Positions 31,763 through 41,682 of a stretch of DNA of 64,000 bases are shown in pieces (within the stretch, counting starts at the first letter, position 1; each line of letters begins with the position of its first letter). This DNA comes from Furcasterigmium furcatum (Eukaryota > Ascomycota > Sordariomycetes > Glomerellales > Plectosphaerellaceae), in contig BCIA01000001.1 of the NCBI GenBank assembly GCA_001599815.1, forward strand, positions 7,066,641 through 7,130,640, written 5' to 3'. A model generated the notes under the pieces. The model was not told the origin of the DNA. It was given only the letters and a program-made list of their open reading frames with translations, and did no database searches. The position numbers and the translations under genes were made by a program.

Positions 31763-34700
31763 ATGGGCGAAAGATGCGTCTTCTGCTACCTATGTGGCGC
31801 GCTGATCCGGCGGCGGACGACGCAGCCTGAGAACGGGCAGCGAGCGTCTTGGCAGTACGAGGCTCGTGCCGGTAAGTCAGAGAGATGGCAGGCATGGCCA
31901 GAACCGCTCATGAGCAGCCAGCCCGGTCTCTCCTGAGTAGCTCACCGACTAATACGTCTGCAGTGACCACCGAGCAGAACCAGCAGCCTCCACATCTCAC
32001 CGGCGTTGGTCTGATCACCCAACGGCATTCATTCTTCGCACCCGAGGACCACAATGCTTACTACAACACCGCGGCGCCAGCCACTCCAAGCGTGAACTGG
32101 AATATGGGCCTGAAGACACGCTATCCGGCAGTCCTCTTCCACCATGCCTGTTGGAAGCTTTGGCGAGACCAGCTCCGTCTCCTGTCGGGTCAATCGAATA
32201 AGACCAAGTCACTCATCGCCCACTTCTACAATGTGGCCCGGTGCTTTCCTCGCGACCGTCTCGGCCAGGTCTGCCGTGCTGATGGCTATGGAGGCGCCAT
32301 GAGCGCATGGGCGCTTCCCCAGAACCCTATCGAGAGCTGGGAGTTTCTGAAAGCCGATCCCCACGTGGTGACTCTGTCTTCCGTCCAGCCAGGCGATCTG
32401 CCGTTCCAGGAGGACGCCTCCCCAGATGCCGGGGTACTACACGCGAGCGGGACATCCGTAGATATCCTCGCCAAGCTCCCATACGACGTCGCCCTTGCGT
32501 TGATCAGCATCCTGCCGACCTCAGACGTCTGCAGCCTCCGACAAGCCTCCCGAACGATAGCATGGCTCATTTACCCTCCGGACCTTCCCCGGTCGTTCTG
32601 GCGCAGCCGCTTCTTCATGGACGAGGAGACCGAGATGCTATGTGACAAGAAGGAGCTGACCACTCTGGGTCCCAGTCATGACTGGCGCGGCTTGTACTTC
32701 GGCGTCAAGCATGCTCTTCGAGATACAACTCGCCATGGCCATGTTCGCAACCGACGCCGTGTCTGGCGATGCCTTCGATCCATGACTGAGTGTGTCATTT
32801 CCCTCGTCGAACAGACCAGTGCCTCTGGAACATCCTCTTCCGCGACGCAACGACCCGAAGACTGCCGCAATGGACAAGAGGCTCACGGCTGTGTGAATAC
32901 GACCGAGACCAAGAGACATCCTGCTGTTGATTTGTTGTCGACCAAATACATCCCCTTGGATGACCCCGCGGTCTCCTTGGCCGTTTCTGTCTCGACCATC
33001 GAGTTTGACGGCGCAACTTTCATCAGCGGATTCAGAGTCCTGGATCGGGAAGAGGACGAGGAGGTCTGCCGCGTCGGTCTTATTTTCCCCGCTTCGGAGG
33101 TGAGGCTCGATGTCCCTGCGCAACCCGAATGGATTCGAGTGGCCACTGCGACGAATGGTGTTGTCGGACTCGGATTTTCCTCTGAGAACGGAGCAGAGTG
33201 TGTTACTGCCGGACTCATTGACGATCTCCCTGCCGGTGCCGGAGTAACCACTCTGAGACCCGAGCCAGGATATCATGTTGCCGGGCTGTCAGTTGGGTTA
33301 GATGTAAGTCTCGTGGCTCTCAATAGGACTCATATTCTGACATTAGCAGGCCATCAAGATTGTTTCAGTCAAGCTGATCGAACGGCCCAACGATCTTCCA
33401 GCTGATCAACAGCTTCCGATACCGCCGGAACCGCCACTTCCCCCAGAGCCTGCATATCACCCGCATCCTTCAGAGTCTCCCCAGCCTTCAGAGACTCCAG
33501 AGCCACCGGATTCCCCAGAGCCATCAGAGGTTGCATTGCCTTCAGACTCTTCAGACCTCGCAGAGCCTCCGGATTCTCTAGATCCATTCGAGCCTTCCCA
33601 GGTCCCACTGCCTCTAGAGACCCCTGAGCCTTCGGAGCCTTCAGAGACACCAGAGCCATCCGAGCCCCCGGAGCCTCTGGAGGAGGACCCGGAGCCTTTG
33701 GAGGATCCGGAGCCTCTTGAAGAACCGGAAACTTTGGAGGACCCAGAGTCTTTGCAGGAACCAGAGCCCCAAGATGCCTCACAGGTGCCGCTACCTCCAG
33801 ATTCTTCAGACCTTTTGGACCCTCCGGTGCCTCTAGAGGCCCTCGAACCTTCAGAGCATGCAGAACCTCCACAGACTACAGAGCTATCAGAGCCATCGCA
33901 TCTGCCAGAGCCTTTACAGCATGTCCATCCTTCAGAGCCTCTAGAGGTCCCCCTTCCTCCAGAGCCCGTGCACCCTTCACACATTCCACTGCCTCTAGAC
34001 CCTCTGGAGTCTTGGGGGCCCCCTGAGCTTTCAGAGCCTCCAGAGAATGCAGAGGTCTCCGAGAACCCAGAGGCCCCGCTGCCCCCAGAACCTGTACAAC
34101 CTTCGCAGGTTCCACTGCCCCCTGACATCCCCGAGTCTCCAGAACCCCCGGAGTTCTCAGAAGCCCCGCTACCACCAGAGCCTTTACTTCCTTCACAGAT
34201 CCCACTACCGCCGGACCTTCCCGAGTCTTTAGAGGCCCTAGAGTCTTCAGATGTTCCGCTTCCCCCAGAGCCTATTCTGCCTTCTCAGATTCCACTTCCT
34301 CCAGACCCCCTAGAGTCTCAAGAAGTCCCAGAGATTTCACAAACTGAGGAGTTTTGGGAGTCTTCAGACGTCCCACTGCCGCCAGAGCCCTTACTTGCTT
34401 GCCGAATTCCGCTGCCTCAAGAAGAAACTCCCGAGCTCCTGGAATCTTCAGAGGTTCCATTGCCTCCAGAGCCTCTACTTCCTTCGCAGATTCCGCTACC
34501 TCCAGACCTTGAGGAGTCTGCAGAGCCTCCAGAACCTCTGGAACCTTCACAAATTCCACTGCCCCCGGACCCACCCGAGCATGTAGGCAAGGTGGCCCAT
34601 CTCTGGCACCCCAGCGAGCCAGGCCCAGAATACGACCTTCCAGGACCATCCACTTTTGAGGTCATACCCGAGAGGAGTGGGGAGCCCAGTTTCTACCTGA

Positions 34701-36643
34701 ACATGGACTTTGGTGCTCCCGATGGGTCACGGCTGGCTGCACTCGTCCGCATCGTTGCCATTTATGAGACCCGGGTGGCCTCCTTATACGGCTTGACTTT
34801 TGTCTACATTGATGGAGCAACGAGAACGTTCCTCGCAGGCAGAGGCTTTGCCGACTCCCGTCCTCACCGGGGCACCATCGTGGAGCATTCGGCGTCAATA
34901 GACGGTCCTGGAGGGGAACGTATCGTGGATATCCAAATCAGTCAGAGGGATAAGTCCTTCAAAGGCTGTGTACGAAAGCTCAAGGTATGTGCATCAAGGC
35001 ATCAGACACTGGGGAACAGCGGGCTGGATCTGGATTTGGCTAACCTGCTCGTCAGATGCGAACAAATCGTGGCCGCATTTTGGACTTTGAGTTTGGTGGA
35101 AACCGGAACTCTGATCCGGATCCTGAGTCTATCGAAGCTCATCCTGCCGCCGGGTGCCTTATCACTGGCATCGTTGCACAGGTCCGAGTGAGTATCTTTC
35201 CCTCTAAGCCACGTCGCAATTGGCATCAGCAGAAATTGATCTTGCATATCCATAGATGCGGACCGAGCGCATCGAACAACTCAAGCCATACGGGGTGGTG
35301 AACGAAACCGGAACAGACGGGCCCGCAACGACGTGCTCAACACTTCAGCCGCCAGGCACGAGCGAGATGCCTCCTCGCATCAAGATTCCTCACAACATAT
35401 ACTGGAGTTCTGACGACTCTTTCCCAACATTAAACCGAACAGTTGCCTTGGCCAATGTTCGAAAGATCCGCGTGTCAAGTGGCGCTGCTGAGAGGATACG
35501 AGGCCCGAGTCACGTATCCGGACTTTGCTTCGAGTTCCATGACGAGACAGCCCCAGTCTACTTAGGGCAGTGGTTCCGCGAGGTCGCCAGCCTTGACATT
35601 GCAGCAGGGGAGAAGATTACGGGCTTCACGTTCTGGCAAACTCAGGAATTGCGGCCAGAAGGCCCAGTCCCCCATCTGCAGGGCAATCCTGGTCAGCTAG
35701 CTGGGATTCAAATCGACAAGACAGGAGAGGAGCCGAGGTCTCTGGAGGTGTGCCTAATGGAGAAGGCTGGCCTCATGAGATACGCGTATGCCGACAATCG
35801 TTGGCGGGATCTGGTGGGTAACCTGCTTTCGTGATGAAATCGACCACCGCTGATGACAATACAGGTATCTCTGTCCTGGGACTTGAACCATGCGTACGAT
35901 TTTCTGCGGTGCGAGCTGCGAGCCCCGGAGGGGCAAGCCTCCGGTGATCTGGTTCTACAAGCGATCGAACAAGAACTACCACGGAGACCTGCTAGCGAGC
36001 AATTGTTCTGGGAGGTGAGGAACGAGCAAGGAAAGCTGGCGATGGTCGAGCGAATCCACGTGTACTTCAATCTCGATGGAAGTCTGGTTTGCGGCGTGTC
36101 TTTCGAATACTCTGGAGGACTCTGCCGGAGTGCTGGGTATGTTGACGGTGAGAAGAAGACTCTTGATCTTCGGGTACTGAGTGAGGGCGAGAGCGTGGTC
36201 CGCTTTTCCTACAAGAGCGACTACAGTGATGGTGTGATGAGAGTGAGTTCATCTCTTCCCTTTCCCTCGGCATGCGCTGACGAGATCAGTTCCACACGAA
36301 CCTCGGCAGAACCTTTGAGCTGTCTCAACCCTCTCCGGTAGAAGAGCCACCAACAGTCTCACATGGAGACACATGGGACGTGAGACTTGAGGAGGCTTGG
36401 GGGGAGCCTGGAGACTCGGTTGGCCCTGAAGGTGCCAGGGTCGAGTGCGTGGGGATATGGGTTCAGATGAAGCTCTTTCCTCGGGGTAGCCGCTGGGTTT
36501 GGCGAATGGGTCCGGCCTTTCTGGTGACCAAAAAGCCGGAGCAAGATGGGATTCAGGAGGCGGTGGTTGTGGACGAGGACGAAGAAAAGGGGGAGGATCC
36601 GGCGCACTGCAACGCCGAAACAGAACTGGAACCCGAGTCGTAG
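31763..36643 (+). CDS. Large F-box protein with Pro/Glu tandem-repeat region
   Basis: Predicted 1501 residues from exons 31763-31871, 31964-33303, 33350-34984, 35056-35187, 35256-35813, 35865-36242 and 36290-36643; all phases agree and several introns have CTAAT/CTAAC branch sites. The N terminus begins with a Cys-rich patch (CVFCYLCGALIR) seen in a family of fungal F-box proteins. The F-box lies near residues 202-245 (ILAKLPYDVALALISILPTS, then SLRQASRTIA and SFWRSRF) and would contact Skp1 of an SCF ubiquitin ligase. Three beta-rich segments follow (about 340-480, 895-1070 and 1070-1500) with recurring FISGFRVL, GEKITGFTFW, ITGIVAQ and GLSV motifs, probably related substrate-binding modules. 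Residues about 500-895 are Pro/Glu/Leu tandem repeats. Target unknown. Confidence 0.82.
33400..34590 (+). repeat. coding tandem repeats (Pro/Glu/Leu/Ser-rich) in the F-box protein
   Basis: About 1.2 kb of imperfect repeats; the recurring peptide words are PLPPEPLLPSQIPLPPD and SSEVPLPPEP, in periods that are multiples of about 7-8 and 21-24 residues. The frame is open throughout and continuous with unique sequence on both sides. Confidence 0.85.
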
Positions 36644-36910
36644 ATAAGCTTCCCCGCTAGCGGCCGAGCGTCGGTTCACGATAAGGCTGGGAGGACCCGC
36701 AAAATGACGACAATCCAGCCATTACAGGCCATTACCTACTGCATGCCACATCCCACTACACTGCGTTTCCCTGACTCCAGTCACACTTGTCGTGTCGAAT
36801 GTGCGCACGCGACGTTCTACGATAGCCTCACCCGCGCCGGACTCTCGCTGTAGCAGCACCAGCCGAAGAATACTAGACACGGAGAACTGCGCCCCAGCAG
36901 ATCTGCCGCC

Positions 36911-37709
36911 ATGGGTGGCAACAACAGCAAAGTGACGGCGCAGGACCAGTACGTCGCGATCCAGCCCTTCTGATCCTCGCGATCTGCTCTCCCAAAACAA
37001 AACTCCATTTGCCGGCTTCCCTGGCTGACTTTCTCTCTCCCAGGGCCATCCTCGACATGAAACTCCAGCGCGACAAGCTCCGACAATACCAGAAGCGCAT
37101 CACGAAGCTGACCGACAAGGAGACGGCCATGGCCAAGGAGATGCTCGCGTCGGGGAATAAGTCGGGGGCGTTGCTGGCCCTGCGCCGGAAGAAGTACCAG
37201 GAGACGCTGCTGTCCAAGACGGACTCGCAGCTGGCGCAGCTGGAGCAGCTGACGAGCAACGTCGAGTTCGCGCTGATACAGAAGGACGTCATGTTCGGGA
37301 TCCAGCAGGGGACGAAGGTGCTGAACGAGATCCACGCGGAGATGGGCGGCATCGAGGCCGTGGAGAAGATGATGGGCGAGAACGAGGAGGCCATCGCATA
37401 CCAGAGGGTGGGTTACGGCTTTGTTTCTGCTGGAGGCGTGCTGGAGGTTGGATTGCTGACACTTTACTACAGGAGATCTCCGATATGCTCAACGGGCGCA
37501 TCTCGACACAGGATGAGGAGGATGTCGAGGATGAGCTTGCCGCGATGGAGGCGCGGATGAATGCCGAGAAGGAGGCACAGAAGCCGGCGGCGGAGAGGCA
37601 TAATCTGCCTGTCGTGCCGGATACGGAGCTTACCACGCCGGAGACGGAGCCGGAGCGGCAGCCGGAGAGGGCGAGGGAGCCGGAGAGGCGGCAGATGCTG
37701 GCTGCATGA
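36911..37709 (+). CDS. VPS20: ESCRT-III subunit Vps20 (CHMP6)
   Basis: Nucleates ESCRT-III polymers on endosomes by linking ESCRT-II to Snf7. Exons 36911-36948, 37044-37407 and 37473-37709 give 212 residues, the usual length. The N terminus MGGNNSK has Gly2 and a Ser-containing context for N-myristoylation, a known feature of Vps20. The Snf7-fold core carries AILDMKLQRDKLRQYQKRI, a basic first hairpin, and LEQLTSNVEFALIQKDVMFGIQQGTKVLNEIHAEMGG. The acidic C-terminal helix is EDVEDELAAMEARMNAEKE, followed by a Glu/Arg/Pro tail. Snf7 and Vps32-like alternatives were excluded by the myristoylation start and FALIQKDV signature. The last base pairs of its 3' flank merge into an ATE1-like relic. 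Confidence 0.93.
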
Positions 37710-37879
37710 GGAGTGTCGCGGTGGGAGTGGTGTCTCCCAGGGATTGGAGGGGAGCGAGGCAAACAGCACATCTACCTCGCTCTCGCTGTCGTCTTTTTTT
37801 GCATACTCTACGATATCATATGGCGCGGATAGGTTGCGATACATGGCTTGCGTTCGAATTCGGGGGCATGGTCTGGAGT

Positions 37880-38020
37880 TGGATGTTGGTGTCGTCTGCT
37901 TCTTGAATCATGAATACATCCACAACTTCACTCTGGGGAAGGCGGGTGCGGTGAGACGGTCTTGGAGTCTTTCACTCCGGAAGACAAACGTGACAAGCCG
38001 GGCCAAGATGTAGGAAAGCC
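37880..38020 (+). pseudogene. ATE1-like gene fragment (relic)
   Basis: Bases 37889-37954 align to intact ATE1 at 21459-21524 with about 13 differences in 66, i.e. near 80% identity. One frame reads VVCFLNHEYIHNFTLGKAGAVR against the intact VYFLYHESIHSFTPGKLGAVR. Downstream the reading is lost, apparently by an indel, with a CCAAGATG word near 38003 matching the later CPKM segment. Upstream similarity fades. It has no start, no Cys motifs and no flanking exons, so it is a broken remnant. Confidence 0.65.
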
Positions 38021-38124
38021 TCGGGGCTCAACTTCCCCGGCTGGCTCAAGCTGGTTGAACCCCAAGTTGAGTTTGAGGGCATCCGTCAAGGGCACCATAC
38101 CAAAGGCCATCCTCTCAAGAAAGG

Positions 38125-38240
38125 GTCAGTCGATCTGACCTCGGATCGAGCCTCGGAGAATGACATTGGCCTCTCGATTCACCCGTAAGGAGTCGAGATG
38201 GGCACACTGGTCTTGATTTCATGGGGATCAAGTGAGAGTT
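38125..38240. repeat. diverged hairpin-type repeat units
   Basis: Carries GAGCCTCGGAGAATGACAT (38149-38167), GGCCTCTCGATTCA and GGAGTCGAGATGGG, related to the words of the other repeat patches. Confidence 0.5.
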
Positions 38241-38718
38241 AGCTCAACGCCCTCGTCTAGAATTACTGCCCTACCCTCTCCAGGGCTATCAAGCAAGGTA
38301 CCTAGCTGTTTTAGCCATGCCGCGAAAGGCACACTTGCTATTTCTTCCTCTCTCCCTCCTCTCTAGACCGTAAGTCCATACAACTGAAGGCAACATTGTC
38401 TACCCAGGAGGAAGCCCTCTCAACACATAGTCTTCTAATAAACTCCCCCCAAATGACGCTCATTCATCCACCTCTTACTCTCAATCGAGCTAGACTGGAT
38501 TTTATGGCCATGTCTTTGCCGTCTTGGTCCGAACGGCTCGGCCATAGGGTCAAGGTGAATTGTGTCAGAACAGGGACCAAACCTGTATTTCCGGAGCAGG
38601 AATCCTCACTCCTGGTAAGCCCTGGATAGCTCTACCACCTCAGGGTCATTTTTCATCCATCAGATACTTACATATCACAACAAAAAATGATTAAAACGAT
38701 TTTGAGCGCCCTGGGCTC

Positions 38719-38723
38719 AAAAA
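38719..38723 (-). terminator. Pol III terminator of the tRNA-Lys gene
   Basis: A run of five T on the minus strand, six bases beyond the tRNA 3' end. Confidence 0.75.
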
Positions 38724-38728
38724 TCGAA

Positions 38729-38817
38729 CGCCCGACGTGGGGGTCGAACCCACAGCCTTGGGATCACGCGGATTACGTAATAAAAGTCCCACGCTCTGCC
38801 AATTGAGCTAGCCCGGC
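38729..38817 (-). tRNA. tRNA-Lys (anticodon UUU), intron-containing
   Basis: Minus strand. Acceptor 5' strand GCCGGGC, D-arm TAGCTCAATTGGCAGAGC, anticodon stem TGGGA/TCCCA with loop CTTTTAA after splicing, variable AAGGC, T-arm GTGGGTTCGACCCCCAC and discriminator G. A 16-nt intron (38765-38780) interrupts the loop after position 37, the standard eukaryotic site. A- and B-box promoter sequences are intact. The acceptor stem has one mismatch (position 4 G opposite 69 G) and one G-U pair, so mild decay cannot be excluded. Confidence 0.9.
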
Positions 38818-41682
38818 TAGGAACGACCAAAAATGATCGTTTTGGGCTTATTTTGTGATGGTTTGGTTGGCGTATGGGTTGATGAACCATACACAGTACA
38901 GCTTCTATTCCGCACTGTGTCGGTACTGTATTCAGGATGTTGGATGATGAGAAAGCATCTCTGGGAGAAAGACATGCATTTCTCTTGATCTTTGCATTGG
39001 GAATTCATGGCATTCAGCTTATGTATAATGAAGACTATTGAATGATATAGTAACTTCCCGGCCAGATTTCTCATCTCCACATGGCCTGGACTGACCCCTT
39101 CTTCCTCAACTTGTCTGTCAATCATCTATCTAGTCCACACTGTGATGAGAGGGCTGAACAGAGTAGCTCATATTGTTCACTTCTGGCCTCTTCGGGGTTA
39201 TGTTAACGTGCCATATGCATAGTAAAAGCCGTGGAAAGAAATGTGTTGAATTCATTTGTTCCATAATCTCTACCTGCTATACATGGCGGCATACTGACGT
39301 CCAAGAGGGTCGCTGAAAAGATGGCTACTATGAGAACAACCTGGTTAACCAAATGACTTTAAATCAAGCCCCAGACAATTGAGACGGCCCCTCTCTCGAC
39401 TTTGTGAAATCGAGATTCATGACAGTGAGACAGGTCATCTCTCGACTTCATGAAATCGAGATTCAGAAAATTGAGACGGCCCCTCCCTCGACATCAGGAA
39501 ATCGAGATAGCCTCTTGTTGAACTGGAGATGAATCTGATGGCTGCCTACTGGATTTCTGGCAGTTTGAAGAACACCCACCTGAACTGCAATATTGCTAGG
39601 CCGGCCGAGCATGTATTATTGTGATCCTCATGCAACACCTTCCCTCATCAGGCGGCTGGTCAGCATCGACTGTAATTAAACAAGATCCAGGGCCAGAACG
39701 GTGAGGGACCACGATCTCGATTTCCTGGTGGAATCGGGATCTTCGTCGCGGAGAGGCGAAGACGGCTGTTTATTCTCGGACACGGTGCCCTCGCTCCAGA
39801 CCAGGGTTCGGCATCTTGAAAGACTCTGCATCACGGCAGTACCGAGGGCATAAATCGTCGCCAACGAGTCGCCTTCCGGAATCCGGCCTCTCACTCTGAA
39901 AGACCCGGACTTACTTGGCAGTGTCGGCCTTCAAGCAGCTCTTGGTACGGCCAGTGTCAACCAGTTTATGAGTCAGCCAGCGCCATGTACTCGGCGCAAG
40001 GCCCAACGGCGTGACGGCGTCCATGTCCGCATGGCCGTGCTGACACTAGTCTTCTCGGTGGAGCAGAGTCGCTGATCCCAGCTGCGCCTGAGCCGCTACA
40101 TCGCCTTGGGTCCGCTTCTTCTGTCTTCGTTTCTGGCCTTGACAAGGGCAAGGGGCTTGAACAAGCCTGCCTGCCTAGCCCCGTCAACCTCGAGGCATTT
40201 CCGGGGGGTTCGAGAGTCCTATCCAGAGTATCACGAGCTTTGGGAAACCGTAAACAACATCGTGTGGCTTGGAACATCATGTGATGCCGACTGGAAGGCA
40301 CATATAGACCTACGCGTAAGCGGTCCGTCTTGTGCAGGGCCCCCGGCCAGGGATCCGAGGTGCCGTGATCCCCATTAGGTCCTTTGGAACAATGGGGGAG
40401 AAGCCTTGGCCCGCAGATGATGTGTTGATGTACGTATGGCCAATTAGCTTGGCTGGTGCCGGCACTTGACGCAGGGTCGGGGCAAAGCGGTGAGGATGAG
40501 CCCCACGGAAGAGAGCCGATGGGAGCTAAGAACAGGGCGAGAAGCTTGTGCTCGAGCAGGGGGGCCACCTGAGGCGATGCCAAGTCGAGCGTCTTTCCAG
40601 CTCGGGGCCCGAGGTGTGCGAGGATGGATCTCAGGGGAGGTGGTGGGCGCTGGAGGCAGAAGGTGGTCTTGCGGCAGTCGGCTATGTCGAGGTTTGAATT
40701 AAAGATTAGCGGACCCATAGACTACTGCGGCGCGGTACCAGATGCCGGAGGACTGTGCATGGTGGTTTCGGTGCGGAAGCCGAGGCTTGGTCGGCAGGGC
40801 CGGCGAAGCGGAATCCGCCCCCGTACCCCGTACGCCGTACCTGATCGTACAGCGCAGGTAGTCGTCAGCGCACTGCCGGTCGGAAATTTCGAGGCCTCGG
40901 AAGATTCATCGGCCTTGCCGGGGGTCTCATGATGTCACCGGTCACCAACCGTCGTTGGCAGTTGGTGGTGAACCGCGTATGGTGCGGTGACCGTGTCGTC
41001 CGACTCCCGAAAAGGGGTTCCCTGTCTGTTGGGTCAGCCATGAGCGGTGAGTTTTTCTGGTGAGAACGTTACGATGCGAGCGTCGAGCGTCGAGATGGAC
41101 TTGAAGAGAGTGCTATTCTGGCTTTACCAAGGGTAGTCGGTGATTCTCGATGAGATCAGATCCCTAGATGTAAGCATCCAGATCCAAGATCCAAGGGATG
41201 ACAGGTCCAGGAGTGCTTAAGTAAATCTGGGGAAGCGTGAGCCTCAACAGGGGTTCTCCAACGAGAGGGACCCCACCACCCGTTGGGCCAATGGTGGCAC
41301 GTGCTCCCTCGGCGCGGGATGCCGCCGGGACGAAAGCGCAACTAGAACTGGCGGAGCAGCAGCAGCCTCATCGTGCCTGCCCCGGGCCATCCAAGAAACC
41401 CGACCTGACTTGACAGCACCCACACCGTCCTGCGTCACTGCCCACGTCCTCCTCCTCCTGTACCACCAACATCGAAATCCCGAAACCCCAGCCCAGAACT
41501 CCTATAACCTAGCTCGAATCCTCCGTCCATTCAGCATCCGTATTTAAGATCTTGACAGCCGCCTTCCCTCCCTTGTCTAGCTTCGGGCCCTCATCCCGTT
41601 CTCGCCTCACGCTCCCATCCGCATCCCCGACCACGACGGCCTACCCACCAACCCGAGACATCATCGAGCGAGCGCATCCCAT
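38818..41682. other. 2.9 kb intergenic region, tRNA to VID28
   Basis: Holds the 46-bp tandem repeat (39381-39519). The last few hundred bases, C-rich, are the promoter and leader of VID28. The 250-codon minus-strand frame at 39966-40718 has no motif and is not counted as a gene. Confidence 0.5.
39381..39519. repeat. 46-bp tandem repeat with dyad core, three copies
   Basis: Units start at 39381, 39427 and 39473 (46, 46 and about 47 bp). Each begins GAGACGG or GAGACAG. The first two contain TCTCGA, ten bases, then TCGAGA, an imperfect inverted repeat of 22 bp able to form a hairpin; the third has CCTCGA in its left arm. Copies differ at scattered positions. Confidence 0.85.

Larger units (their letters stand above)
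37710..38728. other. intergenic region downstream of VPS20
   Basis: Contains the ATE1-like relic (about 37880-38020), a patch of diverged hairpin-type repeat (38125-38240) and, at its right end, the Pol III terminator of the tRNA. Confidence 0.6.

Noticed and set aside
33457..34128. Ser/Gly-rich minus-strand frame across the repeat array
   Set aside because: Direct antisense translation of the Pro/Glu repeats; the plus frame joins unique coding sequence on both sides.
33400..34590. CRISPR-like or satellite array
   Set aside because: Repeats are imperfect, codon-periodic and translated; this is a protein-coding repeat in a eukaryote.
39966..40718. 250-codon open frame on the minus strand
   Set aside because: No domain, no start context, composition like the surrounding non-coding DNA; chance frames of this size occur in GC-rich sequence.
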